Below, in pieces: positions 1 to 7,188 of a DNA stretch of 43,156 nucleotides (position 1 is its first letter; every line of letters begins with the position of its first letter). The DNA lies in the NCBI GenBank assembly GCA_021740785.1, contig JAIOZI010000047.1, positions 1-43,156 on the forward strand. The letters run 5' to 3'. Both the position numbers and the translations under genes were made by a program. The notes under the pieces were generated by a model that did no database searches, had not been told where the DNA came from, and saw nothing but the letters and a program-made list of their open reading frames with translations. The stretch is from Melioribacteraceae bacterium (GTDB lineage Bacteria; Bacteroidota; Ignavibacteria; Ignavibacteriales; Melioribacteraceae).

Positions 1-104
1 GGATGACCCCTGCTGAGTTTGAAAAAGAAATTGAAATAATGGACGCGAAATATAGACCGATATTAAATATTTATAATTACAATTCACTAAATTATAGAAC
101 ATAA
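1..104 (+). CDS. C-terminal end of a truncated gene, unknown product
   Basis: An open frame entering from the left edge (first complete codon at position 3) reads 33 residues, beginning MTPAEFEKEIEI and ending SLNYRT, and stops with TAA at 102-104. It could be a gene tail or a short ORF starting at the ATG at 3. The acidic helix-like stretch is too short to assign a family. Upstream sequence is needed to identify it. Confidence 0.45.
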   Translation, partial: MTPAEFEKEIEIMDAKYRPILNIYNYNSLNYRT

Positions 105-134
105 AAAACGGTCAACTATTTTAGGGAATGACAC

Positions 135-315
135 AAAAAGCAAAAAACAAGAAACAAAAAGCAAAAAACAAGAAACAAAAAGCAAAAAACAAGAAACAAA
201 AAGCAAAAAACAAGAAACAAAAAGCATAAAACCAGTAACCAGAAACCAGTAACCAGAAACCAGTAACCAGAAACCAGTAACCAGTAACCAGAAACAAGAA
301 ACAAGAAACAAAAAG
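135..315. repeat. Low-complexity tandem arrays (21-bp and 14-bp units)
   Basis: About four copies of a 21-bp A-rich unit (AAAAAGCAAAAAACAAGAAAC) occupy 135-218. From about 231 a second array follows, built from CCAGTAACCAGAAA-type 14-bp units, and then short CAAGAAA repeats to about 315. The 21-bp period is a multiple of three, so long spurious ORFs rich in L, V, F, S and W appear on the minus strand. The complementary CTGGTT/CTGGTTACTGG style of array recurs near 42510-42587. Confidence 0.9.
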
Positions 316-345
316 TCCACCTTTGGCGAGATCTCGCTTTGCGGA
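316..345 (-). repeat. Left copy of a 30-bp repeat shared with 42482-42511 (inverted)
   Basis: The 30 bp next to the tandem array are, on the minus strand, TCCGCAAAGCGAGATCT followed by a variable part containing CAAAGG. The plus strand at 42482-42511 has the same sequence with about four mismatches. The left copy contains a perfect 12-bp palindrome, GCGAGATCTCGC. In both places the 30-mer sits immediately before a CTGGTT/TTTCTTG array with the same polarity, so the two form one dispersed repeat unit in opposite orientations. Confidence 0.8.
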
Positions 346-455
346 TATATCTCAAATAAATATCAAACAACAATTGTCATTTTTATTCGTCTCAGCTTTA
401 GGGTAGGTGATAGTAAATTCTCAATTTCACTAACTTACAAACTTTGGATGATCAG

Positions 456-1178
456 CTAATCCGGTACGTGTACAAGGAAATACTCACCCGCAGTTTCGCC
501 AATTTCGATCGCCTGATCAAATGTCATATGAAGATCAGCATCATCCTCGGAAGTTGCACCGGCTTCGATTATTGCTAAATCAGAACCTTCTGCCATTTGA
601 ACCAATGAATCACAGTATGCCGTATCACCGCCATAACATATTGTTTTGCCGTCATATTCAAATTTGAATCCAATCGATGGAATTAGTACGGAAGAATTGT
701 TATCCGGAGCAGGTTCCCTGTGATTTACGAAGAACGGCTTAATCTTTACACCTTTGCGCTGGAAAGTTTTTGCTTTATCAATTCTAATTAAGTTGATTTT
801 ATATGATAACTCTTTCCCGTATACATTATTGAATGCCTTGTGTAAGCTTTCAATCTCAACTCCACCTTTTGGATAATATATATTCAAAGGTTTTGTGCGG
901 CGCATTACATTTTGATAGGTGAGAAACGACCACAAACCACCTACATGGTCATGATGACCATGACTGATAAACAAATCGGAAACCTGTAAAAGTTTGTCCG
1001 TCCCGATCTCTTTATTTAAGTCGCGGAGTATTCCGTCACCCGGATCTATTATGAAATATGACTTATCGGTTTTAAGTAAAATTCCGACAGCAATATTTGG
1101 TATTGAGCAGAAAATTTTGATATAGAAATCATCTTTCTGCCAAACAAACGGATATTTAGATTTTGGTACTTTTCTCAT
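456..1178 (-). CDS. Metallo-beta-lactamase-fold hydrolase (RNase Z-like)
   Basis: This is a 240-residue MBL-fold protein. The zinc motif is HGHHDHVGG (HxHxDH), followed by a downstream metal His in FVNHREPAPD, an Asp in YGGDTAYC and a final His in FLVHVPD. The order resembles RNase Z/AtsA-like phosphodiesterases, but no substrate can be named. A longer frame runs to 1274, but it would overlap feoB and lacks a fold signature there. The ATG at 1176-1178 lies 8 nt after the feoB stop and gives a normal start (MRKVPKSKYPF). The tight spacing makes it the last gene of the Fur-feoA-feoB run. A role in iron metabolism is inferred only from that position. Confidence 0.85.
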   Translation of the reverse strand: MRKVPKSKYPFVWQKDDFYIKIFCSIPNIAVGILLKTDKSYFIIDPGDGILRDLNKEIGTDKLLQVSDLFISHGHHDHVGGLWSFLTYQNVMRRTKPLNIYYPKGGVEIESLHKAFNNVYGKELSYKINLIRIDKAKTFQRKGVKIKPFFVNHREPAPDNNSSVLIPSIGFKFEYDGKTICYGGDTAYCDSLVQMAEGSDLAIIEAGATSEDDADLHMTFDQAIEIGETAGEYFLVHVPD

Positions 1179-1186
1179 AATTCTTA

Positions 1187-3226
1187 CTATATTATTATTA
1201 GTTGTGCAACTAAACCACCGATTGTAAATGCAACAATCCAGGTCCCGAACCAAATACTCAAACCTTCTTTCCATCCTCTTTCTTTCAACATCACAACAAA
1301 GGAAGCGATACAGGGTACGAATAATGTAATCGTGATTATTGCAACAGTTATCTGCATCGTAGTCAAGCTCAATTCAAATAAACCTGCCGCACCGAAATCG
1401 CGGCGAACCATTCCCATCACAAAAGCATTTGCGGCTTCTTTAGGAAGCATAAGCCAGTCTGTAGTTAACGGAGCTAATAAATCCTGCCAAACAACAAGCA
1501 AACCGGTTATTTGTAAAATTCCTATTCCCAAAGCTCCAACAAAAAACCAAACTCCTGCTTCTTTCATAAATCCGATAGAGCGGAAATAAGTTTTCTTAAG
1601 AACGTTTGAGATATTGGGAATCTTCATCGAAGGAAGATCTATCAGCAGCGGGGAACTTTCACCCGGAAGCATTCTATTCAGAATAGTAGAGAGCGCAATA
1701 AGTACACTGAAAATTACCACTGCAAAAATTAATAATGGTTTAATGCCGGCGCCGCTCAATAAAACTGCAATTACCGCTAACTGAGCCGAACATGGAATTA
1801 CAAATTGAAGTATTGCAGTTACAATTGATTTTTCTCTGTTAGAACCTAATATTCTGGTCGTGACATTTGCCATTGTAACACAGCCGAATCCAAGCATTAT
1901 CGGTATAACGGCTTTACCGTTGAGTCCGACTTTGTTGAACGCTCTGTCGAGCATAGTTGCAAGTCTGGGTAAATAACCGCTGTCTTCAAGAAAAGCCATC
2001 ACGAGATAAAATCCGATTACCAGGGGCAATAAAAGAAATATGAGGTAAGTGACAGTCATAGTTATAACACCGAACTCGCCAAATAACAACTGCGCGATCG
2101 GATTGTGAAAAGTAAAATCAATGGCGGTGCCCGGCTGAGTTGAGAATTCTTCAAATTGAGTTTTCAACTGGGGAAGTTCATTCATTCCATCGGGAAAGAT
2201 AAATGTTTCCGAATCGATCACGTTATCATTATTATCTATCACTTCAACAACTATATCCGTTGCAGTGTAATCAGCCATCAATGATTTAACATTATACTCG
2301 AAAATTTCCACGCCGATTTTATTCTCGGTAAAATCAACAACCTGCTGCGATACGAATTCACCGATAAAGAAATAGACGAGGACAAGAACAAAGCCGAGAA
2401 TTGGTATCCCTGTAAGAGGATTAAGAGAGTATTTCCCGAGCAAATTAAAAAATTCACCTTTCCTGGAATCTTCATGTTCTATTTCATCAACAATTTCATT
2501 TACTTTATTTCTTCTATTGATGTAAATTTTTTCGCGCTCATCGGGAGTTCCGCACGGCAGTTCATTTAATTCCGCAATTTCATTATCGCCTTCTAAAATT
2601 AGTAGGGAAGCGGCTTGCGAAGCACCTTTCTCCATAACCTGTTGAAGCAGAAAATGAAGCTCGAGTTCCTGCGTGCCTTTCCGGGCATTTTCAATAGCAT
2701 AATCTAATTTATCAAATCCGTCTTTCTTCACTGCGCTTGTTTCAATTACATCAACGCCAAGCAATTCGGATAGCCGTTCAACATCAATCTTGATTTTTCG
2801 TTTTTTTACTTCGTCGCTGAAATTGAGAAGGACTGTAACCGGTTTACCCATTTCAATTAATTGAAGAGTGAGGAATAAATCCCTTTCAAGATGAAGCGCA
2901 TTTACAACATTTAGAATTCGATCGGCAGAAAGAATTATATCGCGGGCGACTCTCTCTTCATCATTAAAAGAAGAAACTCCGTAAACGCCCGGTGTATCAT
3001 ATATTGTGTTCCCTTTATAACTTGCTTTCGAAATAGATATTGTTGTTCCCGGAAAATTGGAAACATCAACATACATACCGCTCAAATGATTAAAGAAAAG
3101 TGATTTACCAACATTAGGATTTCCTGCCAAAACCACTTTTTTATCGGTAACTAATTTTTGCGTTTCGGAAAATTCTAATTTCTTTAGCTGCTTGTCGTTT
3201 AAGTTGAGTATACTGTCAGATTTCAT
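1187..3226 (-). CDS. feoB: Ferrous iron transporter FeoB
   Basis: This is the inner-membrane Fe(II) permease with a cytosolic GTPase domain, 679 residues. The G1 motif GNPNVGKS is at 35-42, G3 DTPG at 77-80, and a probable G4 NFSD follows in LLNFSDEVKK. Multiple membrane segments begin near residue 273. The two gate regions read GFGCVTMANVTTRIL and VIPCSAQLAVI, each with the expected Cys. These match the Geobacter/Chlorobi-type FeoB subgroup rather than the E. coli type. The loop after the first membrane helix is somewhat long (about 293-365) and acidic. It starts 6 nt after feoA, so feoA and feoB are surely cotranscribed. Confidence 0.96.
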   Translation of the reverse strand: MKSDSILNLNDKQLKKLEFSETQKLVTDKKVVLAGNPNVGKSLFFNHLSGMYVDVSNFPGTTISISKASYKGNTIYDTPGVYGVSSFNDEERVARDIILSADRILNVVNALHLERDLFLTLQLIEMGKPVTVLLNFSDEVKKRKIKIDVERLSELLGVDVIETSAVKKDGFDKLDYAIENARKGTQELELHFLLQQVMEKGASQAASLLILEGDNEIAELNELPCGTPDEREKIYINRRNKVNEIVDEIEHEDSRKGEFFNLLGKYSLNPLTGIPILGFVLVLVYFFIGEFVSQQVVDFTENKIGVEIFEYNVKSLMADYTATDIVVEVIDNNDNVIDSETFIFPDGMNELPQLKTQFEEFSTQPGTAIDFTFHNPIAQLLFGEFGVITMTVTYLIFLLLPLVIGFYLVMAFLEDSGYLPRLATMLDRAFNKVGLNGKAVIPIMLGFGCVTMANVTTRILGSNREKSIVTAILQFVIPCSAQLAVIAVLLSGAGIKPLLIFAVVIFSVLIALSTILNRMLPGESSPLLIDLPSMKIPNISNVLKKTYFRSIGFMKEAGVWFFVGALGIGILQITGLLVVWQDLLAPLTTDWLMLPKEAANAFVMGMVRRDFGAAGLFELSLTTMQITVAIITITLFVPCIASFVVMLKERGWKEGLSIWFGTWIVAFTIGGLVAQLIII

Positions 3227-3232
3227 AAAAAC

Positions 3233-3457
3233 CTATTGTAGAATAACCTTAATATTTTTTGCAAGATCATAACCAACTGCAATTTCCTGTCGGTTTTTTT
3301 GTAAAATTATCGTTCCGCCGGGAAGTCTTTCAAGACATTTAACTGTTTCACCTTCTGTAATTCCGAGACGAATTAATTGCACTTTCAATTCACCTTTGGG
3401 AAGAGAAAGAATTGTTACCGGCTTACCTTTTTTTGCTTTATCTAATGTACTATCCAT
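3233..3457 (-). CDS. feoA: FeoA, SH3-like ferrous iron transport protein
   Basis: This is a 74-residue cytosolic FeoA (MDSTLDKAKKGKPVTIL at the N terminus), the usual size for this family of small SH3-like FeoB partners. Typical features are the LPKGELKVQLIRLGI segment, with GITEGE after it, and the C-terminal region with the IAVGYDLAKNI motif. A longer frame extends to 3559 but runs through the Fur gene. The ATG at 3455-3457 overlaps the end of the Fur-family gene by 8 nt, suggesting translational coupling. feoB follows after 6 nt. Confidence 0.93.
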   Translation of the reverse strand: MDSTLDKAKKGKPVTILSLPKGELKVQLIRLGITEGETVKCLERLPGGTIILQKNRQEIAVGYDLAKNIKVILQ

Positions 3458-3971
3458 TATCATCAAAATGACTGCAATGATTTTTATCTTTGCAGAAACC
3501 AAATATGTTGAAAGAATAACCCGAAGGTGTAAAACCAAGTTCAGTTGAAATTTCATCAACGATCTTTTGAATTTTTTCCGATCTGAATTCAGTAATATGT
3601 CCGCATGTAGTACATATTAGATGATCGTGATTTTTCCTGTTGAAACTTGCTTCGTAATGTGTTTTATTATCACCGAAGTGACGCTTGGCTAAAATTTCAC
3701 ATTGTGTAAGTAATTCAAGCGTATTATAAACTGTTGCTCTTGAGACATTCGATTTATTCATTTTCATTTTGATGTATAATTCATCAGCGCCGAAATGATC
3801 ATCGTAATCGAGTGCAAAATCCAAAACCTCAAAACGTTCCGGTGTGATTCTGTGCTTTTGCTGTCTCAGAAAACCTGTAAATTCTTCTTTAGCTTTTGGA
3901 TGTTTTTCCAACTTTCTTCGAATCTTATATTTATTTAGATTTAGTCTATATAAAAATAGAATTTTCCGCAC
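3450..3971 (-). CDS. Fur-family metal-dependent transcriptional regulator
   Basis: The N-terminal winged helix (RITPERFEVLDFAL, then SRATVYNTLELL) is followed by the Fur dimerisation/metal domain with HDHLICTTCGHI. A second cysteine pair is in the tail, CKDKNHC. The product is 173 residues from a GTG start at 3971. However, the first 20 codons overlap a good -35/-10 pair (3945-3973), and an in-frame TTG at 3911 would give a more typical length of 153 residues, so the real start may be 3911. Because it is the first gene of an iron-uptake operon it is probably iron-responsive and autoregulating. Fur, PerR and Zur cannot be separated from sequence alone. Confidence 0.9.
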   Translation of the reverse strand: MRKILFLYRLNLNKYKIRRKLEKHPKAKEEFTGFLRQQKHRITPERFEVLDFALDYDDHFGADELYIKMKMNKSNVSRATVYNTLELLTQCEILAKRHFGDNKTHYEASFNRKNHDHLICTTCGHITEFRSEKIQKIVDEISTELGFTPSGYSFNIFGFCKDKNHCSHFDDNG

Positions 3972-3973
3972 AA
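3936..3973 (-). promoter_or_regulatory. Possible promoter with inverted-repeat operator for the Fur-feoAB operon
   Basis: On the minus strand, TTGTGC (3968-3973) is separated by exactly 17 nt from TATAGA (3945-3950). A small inverted repeat TAGA-N5-TCTA (3936-3948) covers the -10 box and the likely start site, as a Fur-type repressor site would. This is visible sequence plus inference. It favours the TTG at 3911 as the true regulator start. Confidence 0.35.
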
Positions 3974-4098
3974 ATACACAAATAAAATCTTGGTATCCGA
4001 TTATATTTTTTACAAGAAAAATAACCTAATTGATTATTTGGAATTTGGTTCGAAAAGGCTATTTTAACGCCACAAATACGATTTAGTAATTATTGATC

Positions 4099-4124
4099 TA
4101 ATAAATAAAATAGGTGTTACAATG
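4099..4124 (+). repeat. 26-bp direct repeat, left copy
   Basis: The 26 bases TAATAAATAAAATAGG plus TGTTACAATG are repeated exactly at 4473-4498. The right copy contains the AGGTG ribosome-binding site and ATG of the dodecin gene. The left copy has lost any coding sequence after its ATG. The two copies bracket a 348-bp repeat-rich insert, as a long target-site duplication would. Confidence 0.85.
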
Positions 4125-4177
4125 CAATGATGTCAACTTAGTGAAATTAGTCGTTAATATATGAATCTATCGTTTAG

Positions 4178-4323
4178 CGCAAAGGACACAGGGTAAAGGG
4201 TGAAAGGTAAAAGGTAAAAGGCAAAGGGCATAGAGCATAGCGCAGAGAGCAAATGCAAAGGCATAGAAGAGCAAAGGGAAAAAGGTAAAGGGTGTAGGGT
4301 AAAAGGCAGAGGGCAAAGAGAGG
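4178..4323. repeat. Polypurine low-complexity tract
   Basis: About 145 bp are almost pure purine on the plus strand, made of degenerate 6-8-bp words such as GGTAAAAG, GCAAAGGG and GCATAGAG. There is no exact period and no ORF. It lies inside the insertion between the boundary motif and the hairpin block. Confidence 0.75.
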
Positions 4324-4324
4324 C

Positions 4325-4453
4325 TGGGTTAAAATGTTTTTGAACCCCGATAGGGGTTCAATGTGATTAGCCTAAATTGAGAAAGGAAACACAACCACGG
4401 AGTGGTTGAATATGAAAGAACATATTCAACCCCGCTGGGGTTGTTTTAATCAA
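4325..4453 (+). repeat. Multi-hairpin dispersed repeat, left copy
   Basis: This 129-bp block matches 42899-43028 on the opposite strand with about five differences. It holds three short perfect hairpins: TTGAACCCC/GGGGTTCAA (4340-4361, loop GATA), CAACCAC/GTGGTTG (4392-4408, loop GGA) and CAACCCC/GGGGTTG (4427-4443, loop GCT). A competing 10-bp stem, GTTGAATATG/CATATTCAAC (4405-4430), would exclude the last two. It is non-coding, although spurious peptide frames run through it. Confidence 0.88.
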
Positions 4454-4472
4454 TTTATATACATCCTTTATT

Positions 4473-4498
4473 TAATAAATAAAATAGGTGTTACAATG
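4473..4498 (+). repeat. 26-bp direct repeat, right copy (contains dodecin RBS and ATG)
   Basis: An exact second copy of 4099-4124. Its last three bases are the dodecin start codon and its AGGTG is the ribosome-binding site. Confidence 0.85.
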
Positions 4499-4693
4499 TC
4501 ATATTCATTCGAAGTTGTAGAATTGGTTGGTATTTCATACGAAAGTTCATCTGATGCAATAAAATCAGTTGTTCTTCAAGCTAATGAAGATAAAAAAGTT
4601 GCTTGGTTCGAAGTAATTGAAGAACGTGGGAGAGTAACTGATGACGGGAAGGTTGAATTTCAGGTAAAAGTTAAAGTAGGAAGAAAACTTTAA
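4496..4693 (+). CDS. Dodecin family flavin-binding protein
   Basis: This 65-residue protein has the dodecin pattern: VVELVGISYESS near the N terminus, then AWFEVIEERGRV and the terminal VKVKVGRKL. Trp37 is the residue expected to stack on flavin. Dodecins assemble as hollow dodecamers that store or buffer riboflavin, FMN or FAD in the cytosol. The frame is open further upstream to 4406, but that part lies in the repeat, so the ATG at 4496 with AGGTG 5 nt before it is chosen. The upstream region was altered by the repeat insertion, so the original promoter may have been displaced. Confidence 0.9.
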   Translation: MSYSFEVVELVGISYESSSDAIKSVVLQANEDKKVAWFEVIEERGRVTDDGKVEFQVKVKVGRKL

Positions 4694-4702
4694 GGAGAAT
4701 CG

Positions 4703-4943
4703 ACGTTAGTAAATTTCGGCGATCCGGTACCGGGTTTCAAACTCAATAGCCAAAATCTTAAAGCTGTTTTGTTGAGTGATTTTAGAAGAAGGAAAATTGT
4801 TGTGCTTTATTTTTCACTTTTGTAAATACATCAACTTGTGAAAAGAACTTTGTTCAACTTGCGATGGCCCCTAACGATACGAATCATTGGATGCACAGAT
4901 ATTGGCAATTAGCGTTGATAATCTCATTGCACAAAAACTCTAG
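4703..4943 (+). pseudogene. Decayed peroxiredoxin (Tpx/AhpC-like) remnant
   Basis: An AAGGAG site (4692-4697) precedes ACG at 4703, where an ATG would be expected. The frame then reads VNFGDPVPGFKLNSQ and IVVLYFS, a classic peroxiredoxin N-terminal strand region, before a premature stop at about 4826. A second frame continues with FVNTSTCEKNFVQLA, which contains the peroxidatic-Cys region (TSTCEKN). A third frame ends with ILAISVDNLIAQKL and TAG. Start-codon loss plus at least two frameshifts indicate a dead copy. It sits just upstream of the intact bcp gene, whose start context (GGAGAATTTAATGTTAG) resembles this one. Confidence 0.75.
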
Positions 4944-5039
4944 GCAGAAAAACACGATTAATTAATATTCAGGAATTAATTACATTTGTGGAACTAATAT
5001 TTCACCGGGAAATGTTTTTACATCTAAAAGGAGAATTTA

Positions 5040-5501
5040 ATGTTAGCCGAAGGTAAAAAAGCGCCTGTCTTTACATTACCGAACGATGAAGGCAAAAAAA
5101 TTTCGTTAAAAGATTTTCTAGGTAAGAAAGTTGTATTGTATTTCTATCCCAAAGACAACACATCCGGCTGTACGCAGGAAGCGTGTGATTTTCGTGATGC
5201 ATTGCCTGGTTTCGGAAAAATTAAAGCAGTAGTACTGGGTGTTAGTCCGGATTCTGTTGAATCACATAAAAAGTTTAAAGAGAAATATGAACTGCCGTTT
5301 CAGCTTTTATCGGATACCAAAAAAGTTGTACTTGAAAAATATGGTGTATGGAAAGAGAAGAGTATGTATGGTAGAAAATATATGGGTGTAGAACGCACGA
5401 CAGTCGTAATTGATGAAAATGGAAAAATTGCTAAGATATTTCGTAAGGTAAAAGTTAAAGGTCATGTTGAGCAAGTATTAGAAACACTTAAGGGAATCTA
5501 A
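5040..5501 (+). CDS. bcp: Peroxiredoxin, BCP family (thiol peroxidase)
   Basis: This 153-residue thioredoxin-fold peroxidase reduces H2O2 and organic peroxides with thioredoxin. The peroxidatic Cys44 lies in NTSGCTQEACDF and the probable resolving Cys49 is five residues on, as in atypical 2-Cys BCP/PrxQ enzymes. Preceding strands (VVLYFYPKD) and the later FQLLSDTKK and VERTTVVIDENGK segments are typical. AAAGGAG lies just before the ATG. The PTP synthase gene begins 2 nt after the stop, so bcp is the head gene of the pterin operon, or is cotranscribed with it. Confidence 0.95.
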   Translation: MLAEGKKAPVFTLPNDEGKKISLKDFLGKKVVLYFYPKDNTSGCTQEACDFRDALPGFGKIKAVVLGVSPDSVESHKKFKEKYELPFQLLSDTKKVVLEKYGVWKEKSMYGRKYMGVERTTVVIDENGKIAKIFRKVKVKGHVEQVLETLKGI

Positions 5502-5503
5502 TT

Positions 5504-5917
5504 ATGCCAAAGTTATTTGTAACACGCCGGGAAGTTTTCAGTGCATCGCACCGGTTGTACAATCCGGATCTTTCAGATGAAGAGAACGACCGAATTTACG
5601 ATAAATGCAATAACCCGCACGGTCATGGGCATAATTATACATTGGAAGTGACGGTCAGGGGAGATGTAAATGAACAGACAGGTTATGTAATCGACCTAAA
5701 GGAATTAAAAAGAATTATGAGAGAACATGTTATCAAAATGGTGGATCACAAGTATTTAAATTATGATGTTGATTTCATGAAGGGAATAATTCCAACAGCC
5801 GAAAACATTGCCGCTGCCATTTGGAATCAGCTTTATGATAAAATACCCGGCGGTGAACTTTACTCGGTTAAAATTTATGAGACAGAAAACAATTATGCAG
5901 AATTTAGAGGAGAATGA
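5504..5917 (+). CDS. 6-pyruvoyl-tetrahydropterin synthase (eukaryote-like)
   Basis: This converts 7,8-dihydroneopterin triphosphate to 6-pyruvoyl-tetrahydropterin; related QueD makes a carboxy-pterin instead. It has 137 residues. Zinc ligands are His16 (FSASHRL), His41 and His43 (HGHGHNY). The nucleophile is Cys35 (CNNPHGHG), and the Asp81-His82 pair is in VDHKYLN. Glu126 in YETENN should anchor the pterin. The spacing and wording (SDEEN, KCNNP, TAENIAAAIW, VKIYETENN) follow animal PTPS much more closely than short bacterial QueD. It is immediately followed by folE and two reductases, which supports biopterin synthesis over queuosine. QueD-like activity cannot be excluded. Confidence 0.88.
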   Translation: MPKLFVTRREVFSASHRLYNPDLSDEENDRIYDKCNNPHGHGHNYTLEVTVRGDVNEQTGYVIDLKELKRIMREHVIKMVDHKYLNYDVDFMKGIIPTAENIAAAIWNQLYDKIPGGELYSVKIYETENNYAEFRGE

Positions 5918-5920
5918 TTT

Positions 5921-6490
5921 TTGGATATAGAATCGGTTTCGAAAAATGTACATAACATACTCACTGAACTTGGTGAAGATCCGACACGGCATGGATTGGA
6001 GCAAACTCCCGAACGTGTAGCAAAAGCTTATCAATATTTGACCAGCGGTTACCGTCAAAACATTGACGAAGTTATAAACGGAGCTATATTCGAAGAAGAT
6101 TATGATGAAATGGTAATTGTAAAAGATATTGATTTTTACAGTATGTGCGAACATCATCTTCTGCCGTTCTTCGGAAGGGTTCAGGTAGCTTATATACCAA
6201 ATGGAAAGATTGTCGGATTGAGTAAAATACCAAGGATTGTTGATGTGTTTGCAAGAAGACTGCAAGTTCAGGAAAGAATGACTCAGCAAATTGCAAATAC
6301 GCTGATGGAATATTTGAATCCCCGCGGTGTAGCAGTTGTTGCAGAAGCATACCATATGTGTATGATGATGAGGGGTGTGCAGAAGCAGAATTCAGTTACT
6401 ACCACTTCATCAATGCTTGGAATTTTCAATGAAGATGCAAGAACCCGTTCGGAATTTTTAGAATTAGTATCACACGATAGATTAAAATGA
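5921..6490 (+). CDS. folE: GTP cyclohydrolase I
   Basis: This makes 7,8-dihydroneopterin triphosphate from GTP, the first step of folate and biopterin synthesis. It has 189 residues. The zinc site is Cys76 and His79 in MCEHHLLPF plus Cys147 in YHMCMMMRG. The [17 protein letters not shown] and [12 protein letters not shown] segments are type IA hallmarks. There is no ATG at the N terminus. Translation starts at TTG 5921, 3 nt after the PTPS stop and just downstream of GAGGAG. The stop overlaps the next gene by 4 nt (ATGA). Its direct product is the PTPS substrate. Confidence 0.95.
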   Translation: MDIESVSKNVHNILTELGEDPTRHGLEQTPERVAKAYQYLTSGYRQNIDEVINGAIFEEDYDEMVIVKDIDFYSMCEHHLLPFFGRVQVAYIPNGKIVGLSKIPRIVDVFARRLQVQERMTQQIANTLMEYLNPRGVAVVAEAYHMCMMMRGVQKQNSVTTTSSMLGIFNEDARTRSEFLELVSHDRLK

Positions 6491-7188
6491 GCGAGAAAAA
6501 TAACATAACATGGATAACCGGGGCTGCCTCCGGAATTGGAAAAGAATTAGCTCTCGCATTTACCCGCAATAATAAATTGATTGCTGCTTCTTCCAGAAGG
6601 TCGGAAGCTCTCGAACGATTGAAAAAAGAGTCCGATGGTATCATTCCTTTTCAAACAGACATTTGCTATAATGCACAAGTTGTAAAAACCGTGAATGATA
6701 TTTCAAAAAATTATGAAATCGATTGTTTAATAAACAATGCGGGCGTAACGTCATTCACTAATGCATCTGAAGATGAACCGGCAGATATTAAAAATATTAT
6801 TGATACAAATCTGCTGGGTGCTATTTATACTATTAAAGCAGTTCTGCCTCAAATGATGGAAAGAAAAAAAGGAATGATAATTAATATTCTATCAATCGCT
6901 GCCAAAAAGGTATTCACGAAAAGTTCTGCTTATGCTGCATCAAAAGCGGGGCTTCATGCTTATGCAAACGTATTGAGAGAAGAGATGCGTGAATACAATA
7001 TTAAAGTGGTTAACGTTTTGCCCGGACCTACGAAAACACCTATCTGGCCGAATGAAGCATTAGAAAAATATTCGGATCGAATGATGTCTCCAAGTGATGT
7101 TGCTAAATTGGTATATCATCTTTATTCACTGGATAAAAATATGGTGCCCGAAGAAATAACACTTCGCCCGATTAAAGGAGATCTATGA
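6487..7188 (+). CDS. Short-chain dehydrogenase/reductase (sepiapterin-reductase candidate 1)
   Basis: A 233-residue classical SDR with the Rossmann motif TGAASGIG at 11-18, CLINNAG in the middle, and catalytic Ser/Tyr/Lys in NILSIAAKK and YAASK. An Arg pair after strand 2 (SSRRSEAL) points to NADPH. FabG-like and sugar/alcohol reductases share this fold, so substrate is inferred from context: it lies between folE and another SDR in overlapping 4-nt steps. A two-carbonyl reduction of 6-pyruvoyl-tetrahydropterin would need such an enzyme. Confidence 0.85.
   Translation: MSEKNNITWITGAASGIGKELALAFTRNNKLIAASSRRSEALERLKKESDGIIPFQTDICYNAQVVKTVNDISKNYEIDCLINNAGVTSFTNASEDEPADIKNIIDTNLLGAIYTIKAVLPQMMERKKGMIINILSIAAKKVFTKSSAYAASKAGLHAYANVLREEMREYNIKVVNVLPGPTKTPIWPNEALEKYSDRMMSPSDVAKLVYHLYSLDKNMVPEEITLRPIKGDL

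Larger units (their letters stand above)
4125..4472. mobile_element. Repeat-rich insertion bounded by 26-bp direct repeats
   Basis: The insert begins directly at the left direct repeat with CAATGATGTCAACTTA, which recurs with one mismatch at 42727-42742. It continues through a polypurine low-complexity stretch (about 4178-4323, GGTAAAAGG/GCAAAGGGC words) and a multi-hairpin block (4325-4453). It holds no ORF of its own. This looks like a non-autonomous, structure-based element (REP/MITE-like), but no terminal inverted repeat or transposase is visible. Confidence 0.55.

Noticed and set aside
135-315. Could the arrays be CRISPR?
   Set aside because: There are no unique spacers between the units and no cas genes in the window.
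87-373. Two long minus-strand ORFs full of LVSGYWLLVSGYW-like words
   Set aside because: They arise from tandem repeats whose 21-bp unit is a multiple of three. They have no ribosome-binding site and no family.
1332-1589. Plus-strand ORF within feoB
   Set aside because: It is antisense to a strongly conserved gene and has no recognisable domain.
4406-4495. N-terminal extension of dodecin encoded in the repeat
   Set aside because: The peptide is repeat-derived, also occurs without any gene at the right copy, and the family starts at the ATG at 4496.
5504-6490. Queuosine pathway (queD plus folE)
   Set aside because: No queC or queE is nearby, the PTPS is long and animal-like, and two SDRs follow. 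It is kept only as the alternative.
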